Source: Castor canadensis (taxonomy: Eukaryota > Chordata > Mammalia > Rodentia > Castoridae). From it: a stretch of 64,000 bases of DNA. The notes beneath the pieces are model-generated. The model was given only the letters and a program-made list of their open reading frames with translations, did no database searches and was not told the DNA's origin. Both the position numbers and the translations under genes were made by a program. Positions 1-11,800 of this stretch are shown here, piece by piece. The stretch lies in NCBI RefSeq assembly GCF_047511655.1, contig NC_133392.1, positions 90,947,042-91,011,041 on the forward strand, given 5' to 3'. Position 1 is the first letter of the stretch. Every line of letters starts with the position of its first letter.

Positions 1-2700
1 TCTCTCCTCTCAGGTCCAGAGTCCCAGCAGGGCAGGGCGTTCCGTGGAGTGGCTCTCTCTCTAGGCTTGCTGCTCAGAGCTGCCTCAGAACTCAGCTCCC
101 TGCATCCCAGTGTGATGCTGCTGCTCAGTCACATCCAGCTGTGGCTCAAGTGGCCCCAGGTATGGCTAAGCTGTGGAGTGGGGCTGTCTGGGGCCTTGGG
201 CCTGCCCCCACCCCCCTGCATGTGGAGGGAAAGCTGGGAGTGTTTCTGTGCTTTGAATAGGAATGTCTATCCTGTGCCTGTCCTGCCACTGCATTTTAGA
301 AGTTGATAATTTGTTTTGATTTTATAGCTCACAGTTGGAAGGAGTTTGTCTTGAATCTCAAACAAGACTTTGGACTGCTAAAGGGAGCTAGCGCTGGTTA
401 AGACTTTGGGATTATTAGGATGGAATAAATGTATTTTTCATCAGGAGAAGGACATGTATTTGGGGGGTCTTTAGAGGTGGTCTGAGTTTAGGCCCAGGAT
501 AGCCACGTGCACCATGCCTACACTTTCCTCTTCCAGCTAAATCCTGGGCATCTTGGCCCTGCCTGGAGACAGGACTAGCTCTATAGGCTCAGAGAGCCTG
601 GGGAGGGTGTCAACCCTCCCTCTAGTAGTTTGGGAGGTGGAGAAAGTCACAGACTTCCCCCTCCCCCTGCCCTTCAGGGTAGCCCCCTACCAACCAGACT
701 TGCTACTTCTAGAGGAGAGGAGGGATATTGGGAGGGTAAGTGAGATTGCACACCTAGGCTTAGAAGCAAGGGTGTGAGGCTTATTCAGTGTTTGCTGTCA
801 ACACAAGACCAGGAGAGAGTCTGGATCCAAGACTCTGGGCTTCCGCCTAGTGTGGCTGAAGGTAGATAGACCTCCACTCTCGGGGTCTGTGGAGCTCCAT
901 CTATTGATGACCCCCAGCTGGGTAACTGTACTGGCACATTTCCAGTGAGAAATCAGTATCTTGGGAGTGGACCAGACTGAATGAAGTTGGGAAAAGAAAA
1001 GCTTTGCATTGCAAAGATAGATGGCCTACTAGTTCTACAGAGGCCTGGCTGCCCTTCATCCCTTTTTCCAGAGTGAGGGCCTGGGATGAACAGCATTTCT
1101 CCTGCCTCTGGAACTTGCTTGGCTCCTTTTGCTGCCCAGAGCAGCTCTGTATGGACAGCCAGGCTCTCTGGTCTCTCCCAGTGCACTGCGCCTTATCCCT
1201 CAGCCAGCTGGAGAGCCTCCCCACCCTGACCCACCAGATGGGTGTTAGAGTGGCAGGTGTAATTTTTGGATTAGAGCAGCTGTGGTGGTCAAGGTAGCAA
1301 GTCAGGAATTTCAGATTTCAGATTTCACCTTGGACTCTCAGCCTTCCCCTGAGGCAGTGGTGGGCCAGGCCCTGCCATATCCCACAATGTCTTCCCCTTG
1401 GGAGGAAGGGCTAGCCACCAGTTGAGTCAGCATCTAGTCCACAGTACAGCCCTGGAGCCTGTGGGAAGCCCGAAATTGTCTGCAAGTGGCCCTAGAACAA
1501 AGCTTCAGTCTTGTAAGAGAGGTGATCACCCCCAGAAGTGGGCAGGAAGAAAGTCTGCTGTTATCAAAGTCCTCTGCCTTGACCAGCCATTCACGTTCTA
1601 AGTGTCTAGTGCCCATCCAGTGGTTTCTGGCTTGAGGTGATACTGTCCTTTTAGTTGGAGAAGGGTACAGAGGTAGTCCAGGTGGGAAGGCCAGTGGGCT
1701 GTGGGACCTACCTGTGCTTGCCTGGCTCCCTCTAGTGGGAGCCAGGGGCACACTGGCTGGCAACTACGGATTGAGAACATGCAAGGATGGTGTTCCCACC
1801 TTCCTTGGCTAAAGATAGGGCTCTGCCCACAATGTGCCTGTTCCACCTGCCAGCTGCCATGCCTTTGGCTTCCTAGATGGAGAGATGGCAGGCAAAATGA
1901 GAGAGAGAAAAGAAAACAGGAAACTGTTGTGTTAGGGAAGGTGGGAGGGGATGGGAAAATGGTTTTGATTTTGTGTGTGGGTTTGGTTTTTTTTTTTCCT
2001 TGCTTTTTTTGTAGTTGTCTAACTTTCCTTAAGTGCTTTAAAAAAAAAAAAAGTAAGTTGCAGGCTTTGACTGGAAATCCCCAGGGGGTACGGGGCAGGA
2101 ACCTGAGGCTGCTGTCCCTTATCTGCCTTCAAGGTATCGTCCCTTCCCCCAGCTCCTCCAGGCCCTGAGCCAGGCCTCAGTCTTTCCAGCTAACTGCTTC
2201 CTATGAGCCACTACTCTGATGTCAGCCTATAACCAAAAGAGCTGGGGGTCCAGGCCTGGTGACCAGCCCTTCTCAGCCCACTCACTCAGGGTGCTCCCCA
2301 TGTGAGGCAGAAGGCAGCACCCTATCTGCTGCCATCAGCCCCTTCCAGAGCCCACCTGCCCTGCCCACCCACCTACCCTGCCCTGCCATACCCTGCTCTG
2401 CCCCATCTTGGGGTGCTCTGTTTAGGGATGGGCTGGCAGGGCTGCACCCAGCCTCCCTGGTAAGCAGAGACTCAAGAAACCTCTGGGGTCCTATTTTGGT
2501 CATGTGACTTCAGGGGTGCACATGGGCCCCCTGGATGTCTGAACAGAAGGGGATGGGAGGGAAGGTCACACCCCTGCAGTCTCACTCTGCTGCTGTAGCA
2601 GGCAGCTGCCCAACCCCGCCCCACCCTGCACCTCGAGCTCCTGAATGGGCAGATTAAGCATTTTGTAAATTGCATTTTAAATACATGTTTTAAACTTGTC
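1..2700. other. Unassigned GC-richer sequence upstream of MCOLN2
   Basis: I see no exon, conserved protein or clear repeat here apart from short T-runs and A-runs near 1986-2055. Open frames occur on both strands, but none resembles a known protein or ends at a convincing splice site. By known mammalian gene order (MCOLN3, MCOLN2, LPAR3 arranged head-to-tail) this would be the MCOLN3-MCOLN2 intergenic space. That is synteny inference, not something read here. Confidence 0.4.
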
Positions 2701-4455
2701 AAAAAAATAGAATAAAACACTATAACATTTACATTAGTACTACTTAAACTGAAATATTTAGGTATAAATTTAACAGAATGTTAAATTTTTACTTCTTATA
2801 AAAAAAATAAGTAAAAAAAGGAAACTTCTATTAAAGGGAACAAAGAATGACCTAAGTGGAGAGATATTTCATGTTCGTGGATAAAAAAATTGTCATGATG
2901 TCAGTTTTTCTGAACTTGATCCATAGATCCAACACAATCCCAGTTAAAATTCAAGCAATTTTTTTTTTTGCATCTCAACAAGTGATTCTAAAGTTCATAT
3001 GGAGAGGCAAAAGACCCAGAATACTCACTGCAATTTTGAAGGAGAAAAACAAAGTCAGAAAACTGCTGCTACCCAATGTCAATACTTACCATAAAACTAG
3101 TCATCAAGATAGCATGGCATTGGTGAGAGAACAGACAAGCAGGTCCATGCAACAGAACAGAGCTCCCAGAAACAGATCCACACAAATGTACTCACTGACA
3201 TTTGACAAAGGAGCAAAGGTACAACAATGGAGAAAAGACAGTCTTTTTAACAAACAGTGATGAAAAACATTGGACATCCACAGGCAAAACCAAAGATCTA
3301 GAGACAGAGCTTATCCTCTTCACAAAAATTAATTCAAAACAGATCATAAGCATACATTAAAATGCCAGGTATAAAAGTTTTAGATGATAACACAGAGAAA
3401 GTCTACATGACTTTGAGTCTGACCATAACTTTTTAGATTCAACACCAAAGTCATAATTCAACAAAGAAATAACTGTTAAGTTGTTCTTCCTTAAATCAAA
3501 AACTTCTCTGCAAAAGACACCGTAAGAGAAAGAAGGCGAGCCACAGACTAGGAGAAAATATCTGCAAAAGAACCCTTAAAACTCAACAAGAAGGGAGCAA
3601 GCAACTCCATTAAAAATGGGCAGCAAGCCTGAGCAGACACCTTACTAGAAAGATGCAAGTAAACCATATGGTACTAGGAAACTGCAAACTAAAATGACTA
3701 CTACACACCCATTATAACTGCCCAAATTCCAACATTGCAGAGTCCACATGTTGTCAGGATGTTGAGCAACAGTAGTTCTTATGCATTACAACTGAGAATG
3801 CAAAATGGTACAGTCAGCTTAGAATACAGGCAATTTCTTACAAAACTATACTCTTCATGTGGGCAGTCCAGTGCGTGTGCTTCTTAGTGTTTACCCAAAG
3901 GAGCTGAAAAAACATGCTCCTATAAAAAAGTTGCACACAGGTGTTTATAGCAGCTGCATTCCTAACTGCCAAAATTGTACAGATGTCCTTCAGTAGGTGA
4001 ATGGATAAATACACTGTGGTGTATATCCATTCAATTTACATGATTCAGTGCTACATCATGAAAGATGTAGAAGTGTCAGTGCATACTATGAAGTGAAAGA
4101 AGCCAGTATGAACATGCTACATACTTGTAGGATTCCAACATACGACATTCTAGAAGAAGAAAAGCCTAATGATTGCCAGGGGTCCCAAGAGTGGGAGGGC
4201 TGAAGAGAGGAGCACAGAGATTAGAGCAATGGTTTAGTCAGGCCCAGTCGCTATAAGTACCTAATGACAGATTTGGTGTCCCATGAGAGCATTCTTCCTG
4301 TCTATGGTTCAATGATTGTTACAAATGTACTGTTCCCGTGTGGGATGGTGGTACTGTGGAAGGTAGGGGATACATGAGAACTCTCTATTTTTTGCTCAGT
4401 TTTGCTTTGAACCTAAATCTGTTCTAAAAAAACTATTTAAAAAAATTAAAATAAG
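2700..4455 (+). mobile_element. Old L1 (LINE-1), 5'-truncated, ORF2 3' end plus 3' UTR
   Basis: The sequence follows the familiar mammalian L1 order. It starts in the reverse-transcriptase 3' part and passes through the C-terminal ORF2 segment (translated LKFIWRGKRPRI near 2990-3030 and SLTFDKGAKVQQW near 3205-3240). It then runs through the 3' UTR to an A-rich tail at about 4420-4455. Many frameshifts and substitutions show an old, dead L1M-type copy. The left edge is uncertain by some tens of bases. Confidence 0.85.
2856..3260 (+). pseudogene. Decayed L1 ORF2 C-terminal remnant
   Basis: A 134-codon stretch remains open inside the old L1 copy. It corresponds to the region after the reverse-transcriptase domain of ORF2, with the typical WRGKRPRI and FDKGAKVQQW-type segments. 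The protein is broken before and after this stretch, and nothing suggests it is expressed. It is listed so that the open frame is not mistaken for a host gene. Confidence 0.75.
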
Positions 4456-5020
4456 ATTAATATTATGACAGATGAAGTTGCAACAGAGACATAATGATCC
4501 ACAAAGCCATATGTACTAACTTACCCTTTCCAGAAAGAGTGTCAAGCCTGACTTACAAGGTAGTTTGCTAAAACTGGCTCACTTTATGTAGAAAAATTGG
4601 GCTATCTTCATACCTTCCACCACATACAAAGTCGAAGCACAATAGAATTTGATACGAAGGATAAAACTAAAATCTTATAGAAAACACAGGATATTTTTTC
4701 TTAAGGGTAAAGGTTCCTTACAGAAGATTATAAAAGCATAAATCAGAGAGACTAATATTCTTAATTTCTAGTTGGAGATACGTATTAAAATAATCACCAG
4801 CACAATATTCCTTGTCTTCGCTAGACCCGGAAACTTACAAACACCTGCTAATCCACAGAGGCCGGCACTTGAGGGGACTCGGGGCTTTGCTATGGCTAGG
4901 AGGAAAGGTCTTGGGCGGGTCACGTCCAGTCTATGAAGTCCATCTCACCTTCAGGGGCACCGCACAGACCCTGGGCATGTGCCCACAACCTCCTTCTCGC
5001 TCCTGAGTCTTGTTGCCACG
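4456..5020. other. Sequence between the old L1 and the CpG island
   Basis: AT-rich sequence up to about 4800 turns sharply GC-rich and CpG-containing by about 5020. I recognise no gene or repeat. The right part may belong to the distal MCOLN2 promoter. Confidence 0.35.
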
Positions 5021-5124
5021 GCGTCTTCGTTTCGTGCGGCTAGAGTCAAGAGGACGGTGGCTTCACCCAGTCGCCTGGACTTGCTGGACCCCGAGGGTCT
5101 TCGCGCTCCCGCGGCCGCCCGGGC

Positions 5125-5130
5125 CACGTG
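5125..5130. promoter_or_regulatory. E-box CACGTG in the MCOLN2 CpG island
   Basis: A perfect palindromic CACGTG lies about 0.6 kb upstream of the exon 1 start codon, in the context GCCACGTGCA. bHLH-zip factors such as TFEB/MITF, USF and MYC bind this core. The context only partly fits the CLEAR consensus GTCACGTGAC that marks many lysosomal genes. Function is inferred. Confidence 0.35.
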
Positions 5131-5231
5131 CACCCTCCGTGCGGACCCCGAGACCCTTGCGCACATCAGAATAGAAAGATCTCGGAATGAATGAACTTTT
5201 TTCAATGAGCCTGTTCTTCCCCATCCCCACC

Positions 5232-5341
5232 GCGCTTTTAAGGCAGGGCCTTGCTATGCGGCCAAGGCTGGCCTGGATCCCCCCGTCCCCGTCCCCGTCC
5301 TCCAGCCTCAGTCTCCCGAATGCTGAGATTACAGGAGTGTT
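5232..5341 (-). mobile_element. B1-like SINE within the CpG island
   Basis: Read on the minus strand this is a B1/7SL-like unit. On the plus strand one sees GGCTGGCCTGGATC followed by TGCTGAGATTACAG, the reverse complement of the B1 left end. It contains an internal expansion of CCCCGT units near 5278-5300. There is no ID moiety. Confidence 0.7.
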
Positions 5342-5753
5342 CTACCAAGCAGGTTATTTGTGAAGTCCTAGAAAGAGGACCGTCACTTTCTCATCCGGGT
5401 GAACACAGCATCAGCACTCGACTGGGTGCTGCGTATTTGCCAAGCTCATCAAACTAGAAATGCCTGCCCCGCCGCCAAATGGACAAGTGAATGGCTGTAG
5501 AAAGAGGAGCACCTGAGCGAGTGAAGGAAAGAACGGAGAATCGGGGTAGGGATGAGGAAGGCAGGCCGGGGAGGGGGGCGTGGAGGGGGCGTGCCGCCTC
5601 GCCACCACCCTGCACGGCCGGGTCCCAGCCCTGCCTACCGCAGACGCCCGGCCGAGCGGGCGGGGCCGCCTCCGGGACCCGAGGCGGGGGGCGGCGAGGG
5701 AGGCAGGTGTCGATGAGCCCGCGGGCGTCCTCCTCCCGTACCCGGGCGCCGTC

Positions 5754-5827
5754 ATGCCCGGAGGAGCCGAGGCGCTGGACCTGCGGGTGCGGAACCGCGC
5801 CTCGGTGTTCTGGAGTCCGGGTCACAG
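5754..5827 (+). CDS. MCOLN2: MCOLN2 coding exon 1 (mouse-type first exon)
   Basis: Encodes residues 1-24 plus two bases of codon 25 and ends CAG|GTCGGT. The start [10 protein letters not shown] resembles the N-terminus of the long mouse Mcoln2 isoform (MPGDEETLDL, from memory). The ATG has G at -3 but C at +4, a moderate context. The frame stays open far upstream, so the choice of ATG rests on the mouse resemblance and on the phase match to exon 2. Confidence 0.8.
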
Positions 5828-8800
5828 GTCGGTACCCCAGGGCGCGCCACAGCGCCACTCGCCTCCCCCCGGGGACGCTCCCTCCTCCGCCCTCGCTTGG
5901 GTTCCATCCCGGCTTGGCTCCGCTGCCTCCCGCCTCCACGAGCCCAGAGACTGCTGCCACGTAGAAAAAGTTCTGGGAAACAGCAGCTCGCCCAGCCCAG
6001 GAGAGGGGCGGAGTGGTGACCCGGGGCGGGGCGCCGCGCCCGGGTCCCCGCGCAGCCACGGGCGGCCCCCGGGACACAGTGGCCAGCAGAGCCCGCGGCA
6101 CCCCGATAGCGCTGCCCCCGGGGCCAGATCTGCACGCGCTGGGTCTGGCTGGAAGGGTAAGAGAAGGGGACCCCCCCAACACCCACATAAAGACTTCGAG
6201 TTCCTAGGACGAGACCCTGGCGAGGTCCAAATGGGGCCCAAATGCAGAGAGAGGTTCTTCCTGCCGGTCTTCCCATCCTCAGTGTCCTGGAACGTTCTGA
6301 AGGCGGAGGCTTGGCTCTCCCGCCTTCTTTCTAATTTTCCCCAGCACAGGAACCCAGAGAGGGGATCGGGTGTTTGTAGGTTAACGGCCAGGTGAGGTGG
6401 CTGGTGGGGCATCTTTCAGGACAGGGATTCAGGAGAAATGCTGAAGTCCACGGCTTTCCTGTTCTGGAACTTTCTGGCTAACTTGGGCATGCTTGCATTA
6501 ACTGCTGGCAGCTAGTTAAATAAGGCCTTTGGGAACAGACAGGCCTTTTCTCAGGTGGGAGGGTTACAGTGTGGTTAATCCCAGCTTCTCGGCCTTCATG
6601 AAAAGGCGCACAGTTCAGCCCGATGGTGCTGCCCAGGGGCCCCTCCTCCGTGGTCAGAGCTCCTAGGGCTCCCGAGCACAAACTGGCCTTGGCTTCCGCT
6701 CCGAGCTTGAGCTCTCAAAACAAATATATTGGTGGGCCGTTAAACTTTACTAAAGTAGTGTTGAGACTTTTCTGCAGCTAGCAAGGGGATTGGAGGTGTG
6801 GAGCTCAAGTGGCAGAGCGCCTGCTTGGCAAACGCAAAGCCCTGAGTTGAAACCTCAGTCTTGCCCCCCCCCAAAAAAAAAGTTAGCAAGAATTCAAGGG
6901 AGGAATTTACCTGATCCATGGTGGCTGTCCAGATAAACTAATTTTCAGCAAGTGCGTTATATATTTTTCAGACCTTTGATGGTATGTTTACAACTGGATA
7001 CTTGTGAATGGCACAGAAAAATGACCAGTGTGAAATTTATAAGCTGTGTCTTTTAATGCTGAGGAGTCAATTTTTAATAGTCCAGATGGGTAGAAGTTAT
7101 CCATCTACCTTCTCTCTAAATGCACTGTCTTAAAAAGTAAGAAGAGAGTGGACTCTGGATTTATTTACCCTTTTCTGCTTGGGCTGGAACAGGCTTGTGC
7201 TCATGGTGGGTGTGGTTTATAGTCTTTTCATCTTGACTCCATTATTTTTCTTAGCAGATTTCCTTCAAGGTCTCACCAGCTTTTGACATACCCTGTGGCT
7301 TCTGCGCTCTTCAGAAGCAGTGGCCATTGTTAGAGTAAAGGATACCTTTGGGTGTGCTCGCAAATGGTGAAAATTGTGTGTCATTGTAAATAGAATGGAG
7401 AAAGGTGAGGTGAGAGAGAGGTGGGAGAGGAGTCCATGGAAATCAGGATGCAACTCTGATATTTTATATAGAAGGGACCAACTGCATAGTTCTCTCCAGA
7501 AGTGGGATGTGGACTTCGCTAACCAAACTGTACAAGTTTTGGGCAATCTGGTGGCCTCTTCCTGTTGAGTCAGAGGTCTGTTCAGATTTTCGCTTACCTC
7601 CCTCTTCATACCTTTAGAGGCGTCAAATGCCCACTGCCCAGGCACACCCTTCTCAATAGCAAAACTTCTATAAAATTAGGGTCTAGAGCCAGAGACCCCT
7701 TTAAGAACCGTCATACTTTCAATCAATATGCACTTTAAAAAATGAAGGACAGGAAGGTAAAACAGGTCCTGTCCGGGGGTGAGTACCAGTGGGAGGGGGG
7801 AGGGTAAACAGAGAGAGTGAAGGAGGGCGGATATGGTGGATGTACTTTGTATACTGTATGAAAATAGAACAATGAAACCTGTTGAAATTATTCTAAGAAG
7901 GGGGGAGGGGGCTGAAAGAGAATGATGAAGGGGGTGAATCTAATTAGGATACATCCTAAACACATATGTTAATGCCACAATGAAACCCCCTGTAACTAAT
8001 ATATGCTAATAAAAAAAAAGGCACATTTTATTTATTTTCCTATGTTGGTTGATCTTGATAAAGTGTCAGAGGAGATTATATCCTTTTCTCCAAGGAGGAG
8101 CATATCACAGGATTGTTTTACTAAATAAAGCAGTAAATATAAAGTATCCTAAAGAAGCAAATAGGAACAGTCTTGGGACAAATTTTAAACAGCGTGAACA
8201 ATAGGGAAGTGAAAGTCAGGAGTGATGGTGTTCACGAGTTAATCTCTTTGCCCACTCACTCTTCTGTCAGTGAAGTGAAACCTAGATTAAGAATATTTTT
8301 AAAACAATCAAACACACACACACACACAGGTGGCTTCTTGTGGCTAAAGTTTTCTAAGTAAAAACAGTAGCCAGAGAAAATCTTGTTGGCTGTAAAAGTT
8401 AAGGGAAAAAAAAAAAAAGTGAACCTTTCCCTGAAGCTAAACTGCTCTCTTCAGCTAACACTCAAGGACAAGTGACTCTTCAGAAAGTTCTTAGGCCACC
8501 TGTTAAGGGCTTCCAAGAGAAACTTTATTCCCAGACTCTTTTTTTTTTTTTTCTAATGGGACTACAATATTCTGTTCAGTATCTTCAGTATCAAGTATTT
8601 CAAACATGTTTTTGGCTTTGTTTGCTTTTGCAGCCATTTAGGATTTTTTTCCCCTTTTTTCTGATCCTGCTTCAGCCTGAGGTATCTGCTCCACTTTGGG
8701 GCCTGGCCTCAGCACCTTCTCCCTTATGTGAGGAGATTGCTTTGGAGAACTACTTGGCCACCTCAGCAGGTGACCTGCTTCTTTTTTTGCTACTTTCAAA

Positions 8801-11800
8801 GTTGTATTTTGTTTGTATTTTGAAGACAGTTGGGTGGGTTCAGCCTAAGATACCTGCCAGGTAATAATTAGTAACTTGTAAGGCCAAAGATTCTGGAAAA
8901 TTGTCCTTGGTGTAATAATTCTAGATGACCCACAATTTAAATGATGGACCTTTAGGTTTTTTTCTTCCTTTCTTTTCTTTTTTTGTAGTACTGGGATTTG
9001 AACTCAGAGTCTCACACAGGCTCTGTACCATTAGCCAGGCACTGTACCACTTAAGCCACTCCACCAGCCTTTAAATGAAGAACTTTTAAAAGAAAACTAC
9101 ATTACTTAACCCAGCTAGAGGGCAACTAAAGGGATTTCCTTTTCCTTCCTTCCTTTCTTCCTTCCTTCCTTCCTTCCTTCCTTCCTTCCTTCCATTTTTT
9201 TGTGGTAGTCCTGGAGTTTGAACTCAGGGTTTCACACCTGTTGGACAGGTGCTCTACCACTTAAGACATGCCCCCAGTCATTTTTCTTTAGTTACTTTTT
9301 CCATAGGGTCCTGTATTTTTGCAACGGTCAGCTTTGAATTGTAATCTTCCCATCTTCACCTTCAGAGTAGCTGGCACACACTACCATGCCTGGACTCCAA
9401 CTAAAGGAATTTTCTTGAGGAGGGGTGAATATAGGAATTCACCAACATGACACTGAGATTGGCTTGTCCGGAATTAAGGTAAAGTCGATGCTTTGAGGGA
9501 AAAATGACATTTGTTTGTAACTTCTTTTACTCAGGATGGCCCTATTAAATCAGATACTTATGGAAAACATTAGAGAAAGACAAAAGTTATTTAGGGAGTA
9601 CCATAATTGCAGTTCTCTCCCCGCTGTAAGGTTGAGGAGTAGAGGTTACCATGTACTCATTCTGCCCCAGAGAGCTGATTCTTCCTTCTGTTTTCAAAGG
9701 AGTGTGTAGGTGGTTTATTGAGAAAAAACACTTCTAAAACATGCAGCTCTAGTTCTGCTTTCCTGGTAATCTGAGGCAGCAAAGTGGTGAGGGGATGATT
9801 TTATAGGAACTTAGTGGCATGGCTGTCTTTAGGGAAATTCCTGAAAACTTAGCATGTGCATCTTTTGTGGGTGGCTCTAATGGAAAATGAAAAGCCCCTT
9901 TGGACTTCCTTCTTAGGGTCTGAGGGACCATGTGTCTATGTTTTGAGAGAGATGCTGAGAAAGAGACCAAAGCTTACTTATTTGCCTTTTTTTTTTTCCT
10001 CTCTCAACTTCCTTTAATTGGAGCCCAACAACCTCAGAGCCATGGCTAACTGGACTCTGTCTTTCTTTTCCTCTTATGGACCAGCAAGCCATGAGGAAAT
10101 TGGAGTGAAACCTCATGTAGGAGTTGTTAATTGGTCCAAAGTCCTCCATCTGCCAGTGGCCCCCGGACACTCATCCTGGGCCTATCTGGTCACTGCTGAA
10201 GAAAATTGGAATCATCCTCTATGCTTATCTTCCTCTACTCTATTACCACTCACCACACACAAACTAAGGGCAGGGAAATGCCCGATTGCCTGAGACATAG
10301 TAGAATTTTTTTTTTTTAAGCTTATTTTGATTCACAATGTTAACTCAACAATTCACAAGAATGAAGCAACTAGGAAAAACTTGACAAGGAAATTTTAGAT
10401 CTCTTACGATATACTTCACTGTGGTTACCAGGATGTGTTCTATCTAGACTTTTGAAAATGTCTGCATACAGACATAAATGCTGACATATTTTGAAAAAAT
10501 GAGATCTCAATCTGTTTTGTAACTTAAAAAAATTTAGCAAATAGGACTGTAATAATTTAACAAATAGGACTGTAATAATTTAACAAATAGGATTGTAATA
10601 GGACTGATTTTTCTGACCAGTTATTTTAAAATTGTTGTATAAATCCATACAAGTTTGATTCCTAGATCTTAGAAAGTCTTACAGTATAGCTGTTGCCCAA
10701 GTGCCCTTCAGTGTTCACATTTCCTTCTATACGGTTCCTCCATATTTGATAAGTAAAAGTTAAGGTAGATATTCACCAATCTGATTATTAGTGAGTTTTG
10801 CTCTTAGTTAATGTTTGGTGGCTGTTCAGACTCTGCCTGTTGTTTTATCAGGCTGTGTTTTTCTTATTAGTAGTTGGGACTCCTCTACAGGTAATAGACA
10901 GTAAAGTACGGCATGCTTAAATACATAGTATATCTTTTCTTCCTGTCTGTCTTTTGACTTTTGATGTCTTTATTTTTTATGCTAAGGTCTGTCAGTCATT
11001 TTCTTTGATTCTGGATTTTGGCCTACTTAGAAAGACATTAAATTAGCTGTAAAATTCTAGAAGTATAGGATGTCAATTTTATTTTTTTAATGTGTCTTAA
11101 GTTTTATAGTTTGCATTCAGTTTGAGAGAGGACTCTAACTTTCTCTTTCCTACTTAGATAGTAAATTATCATGGTAACAATCCATTGAATAATTCAATCT
11201 CTGGAAAGACATTAGGAATAGTGAGTAAAACAAAATAGGATTTCTGTCAGCAAACTAGGCACCTAAATTACTTAGGACCAACTAGGTACCTGTGGCTCAT
11301 GCCTGTAATCCTAGCTACTTGGGAGGCTGAGATCAGGAAGATCATGGTTCAAGACCAGCCAGGGCAAATAGCTCATGAAACTCTATCTCCAAAATAACCA
11401 GAGCAAAATGGGATGGAAGTGTGACTCAAGCAGAGCACCTGCTTTGTAAACGTGAAGCTCTGAGTTCAAACCCCAATACCACCACCAAAAAAAAAAATTA
11501 CTTATGACCCTGTAATATATTTTGGCTAAGCAAGATTTCAGGGTGCTAGTGGAATGGCTCAAGTAGAACAGTACCTGCCCAGTAAGCACAAGACCTTGAG
11601 TTCAAATCCTAGTATCACCAGGAAAAAAAAGAAAGACTTTAACACTTTGTGTGTGTGTGTGATGCTGGGGATTGAACCTGGGGCCTTGTGCATAGTAGGC
11701 AAGCAACTCTACCATAGAGCTACACCCCAGCCCACTTCTACATGTTTTTGATTCGGTTTTTCATATCAGTATTTTAGATTTTCTATTGTTACTTTGTTAT

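Larger units (their letters stand above)
5020..6220. promoter_or_regulatory. CpG-island promoter of MCOLN2
   Basis: CpG dinucleotides are frequent here and rare in the flanks. GC-box-like motifs stand at about 5655-5668, 6003-6012 and 6024-6034. An E-box CACGTG lies at 5125-5130 and an NF-kB-like GGGGACCCCC at 6166-6175. No TATA box is obvious. The island contains the first coding exon and should hold one or more dispersed transcription starts; their exact positions cannot be read from sequence. A short B1-type SINE sits inside the upstream half. Confidence 0.75.

Noticed and set aside
1701..2168. 155-codon open frame (+)
   Set aside because: Begins without a clear start context, contains residues from T-runs and A-runs, and resembles nothing known.
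2711..2716. AATAAA as the polyadenylation signal of an upstream gene
   Set aside because: The surrounding sequence (ATAAAACACTATAACATTTA) fits the start of the old L1 copy, so the hexamer is probably L1-derived.
5454..6188. Antisense 244-codon open frame across the CpG island
   Set aside because: Stop codons are rare in GC-rich DNA. The frame is the reverse of the promoter and exon 1, and its protein is Pro/Arg/Gly-rich with no recognisable domain.
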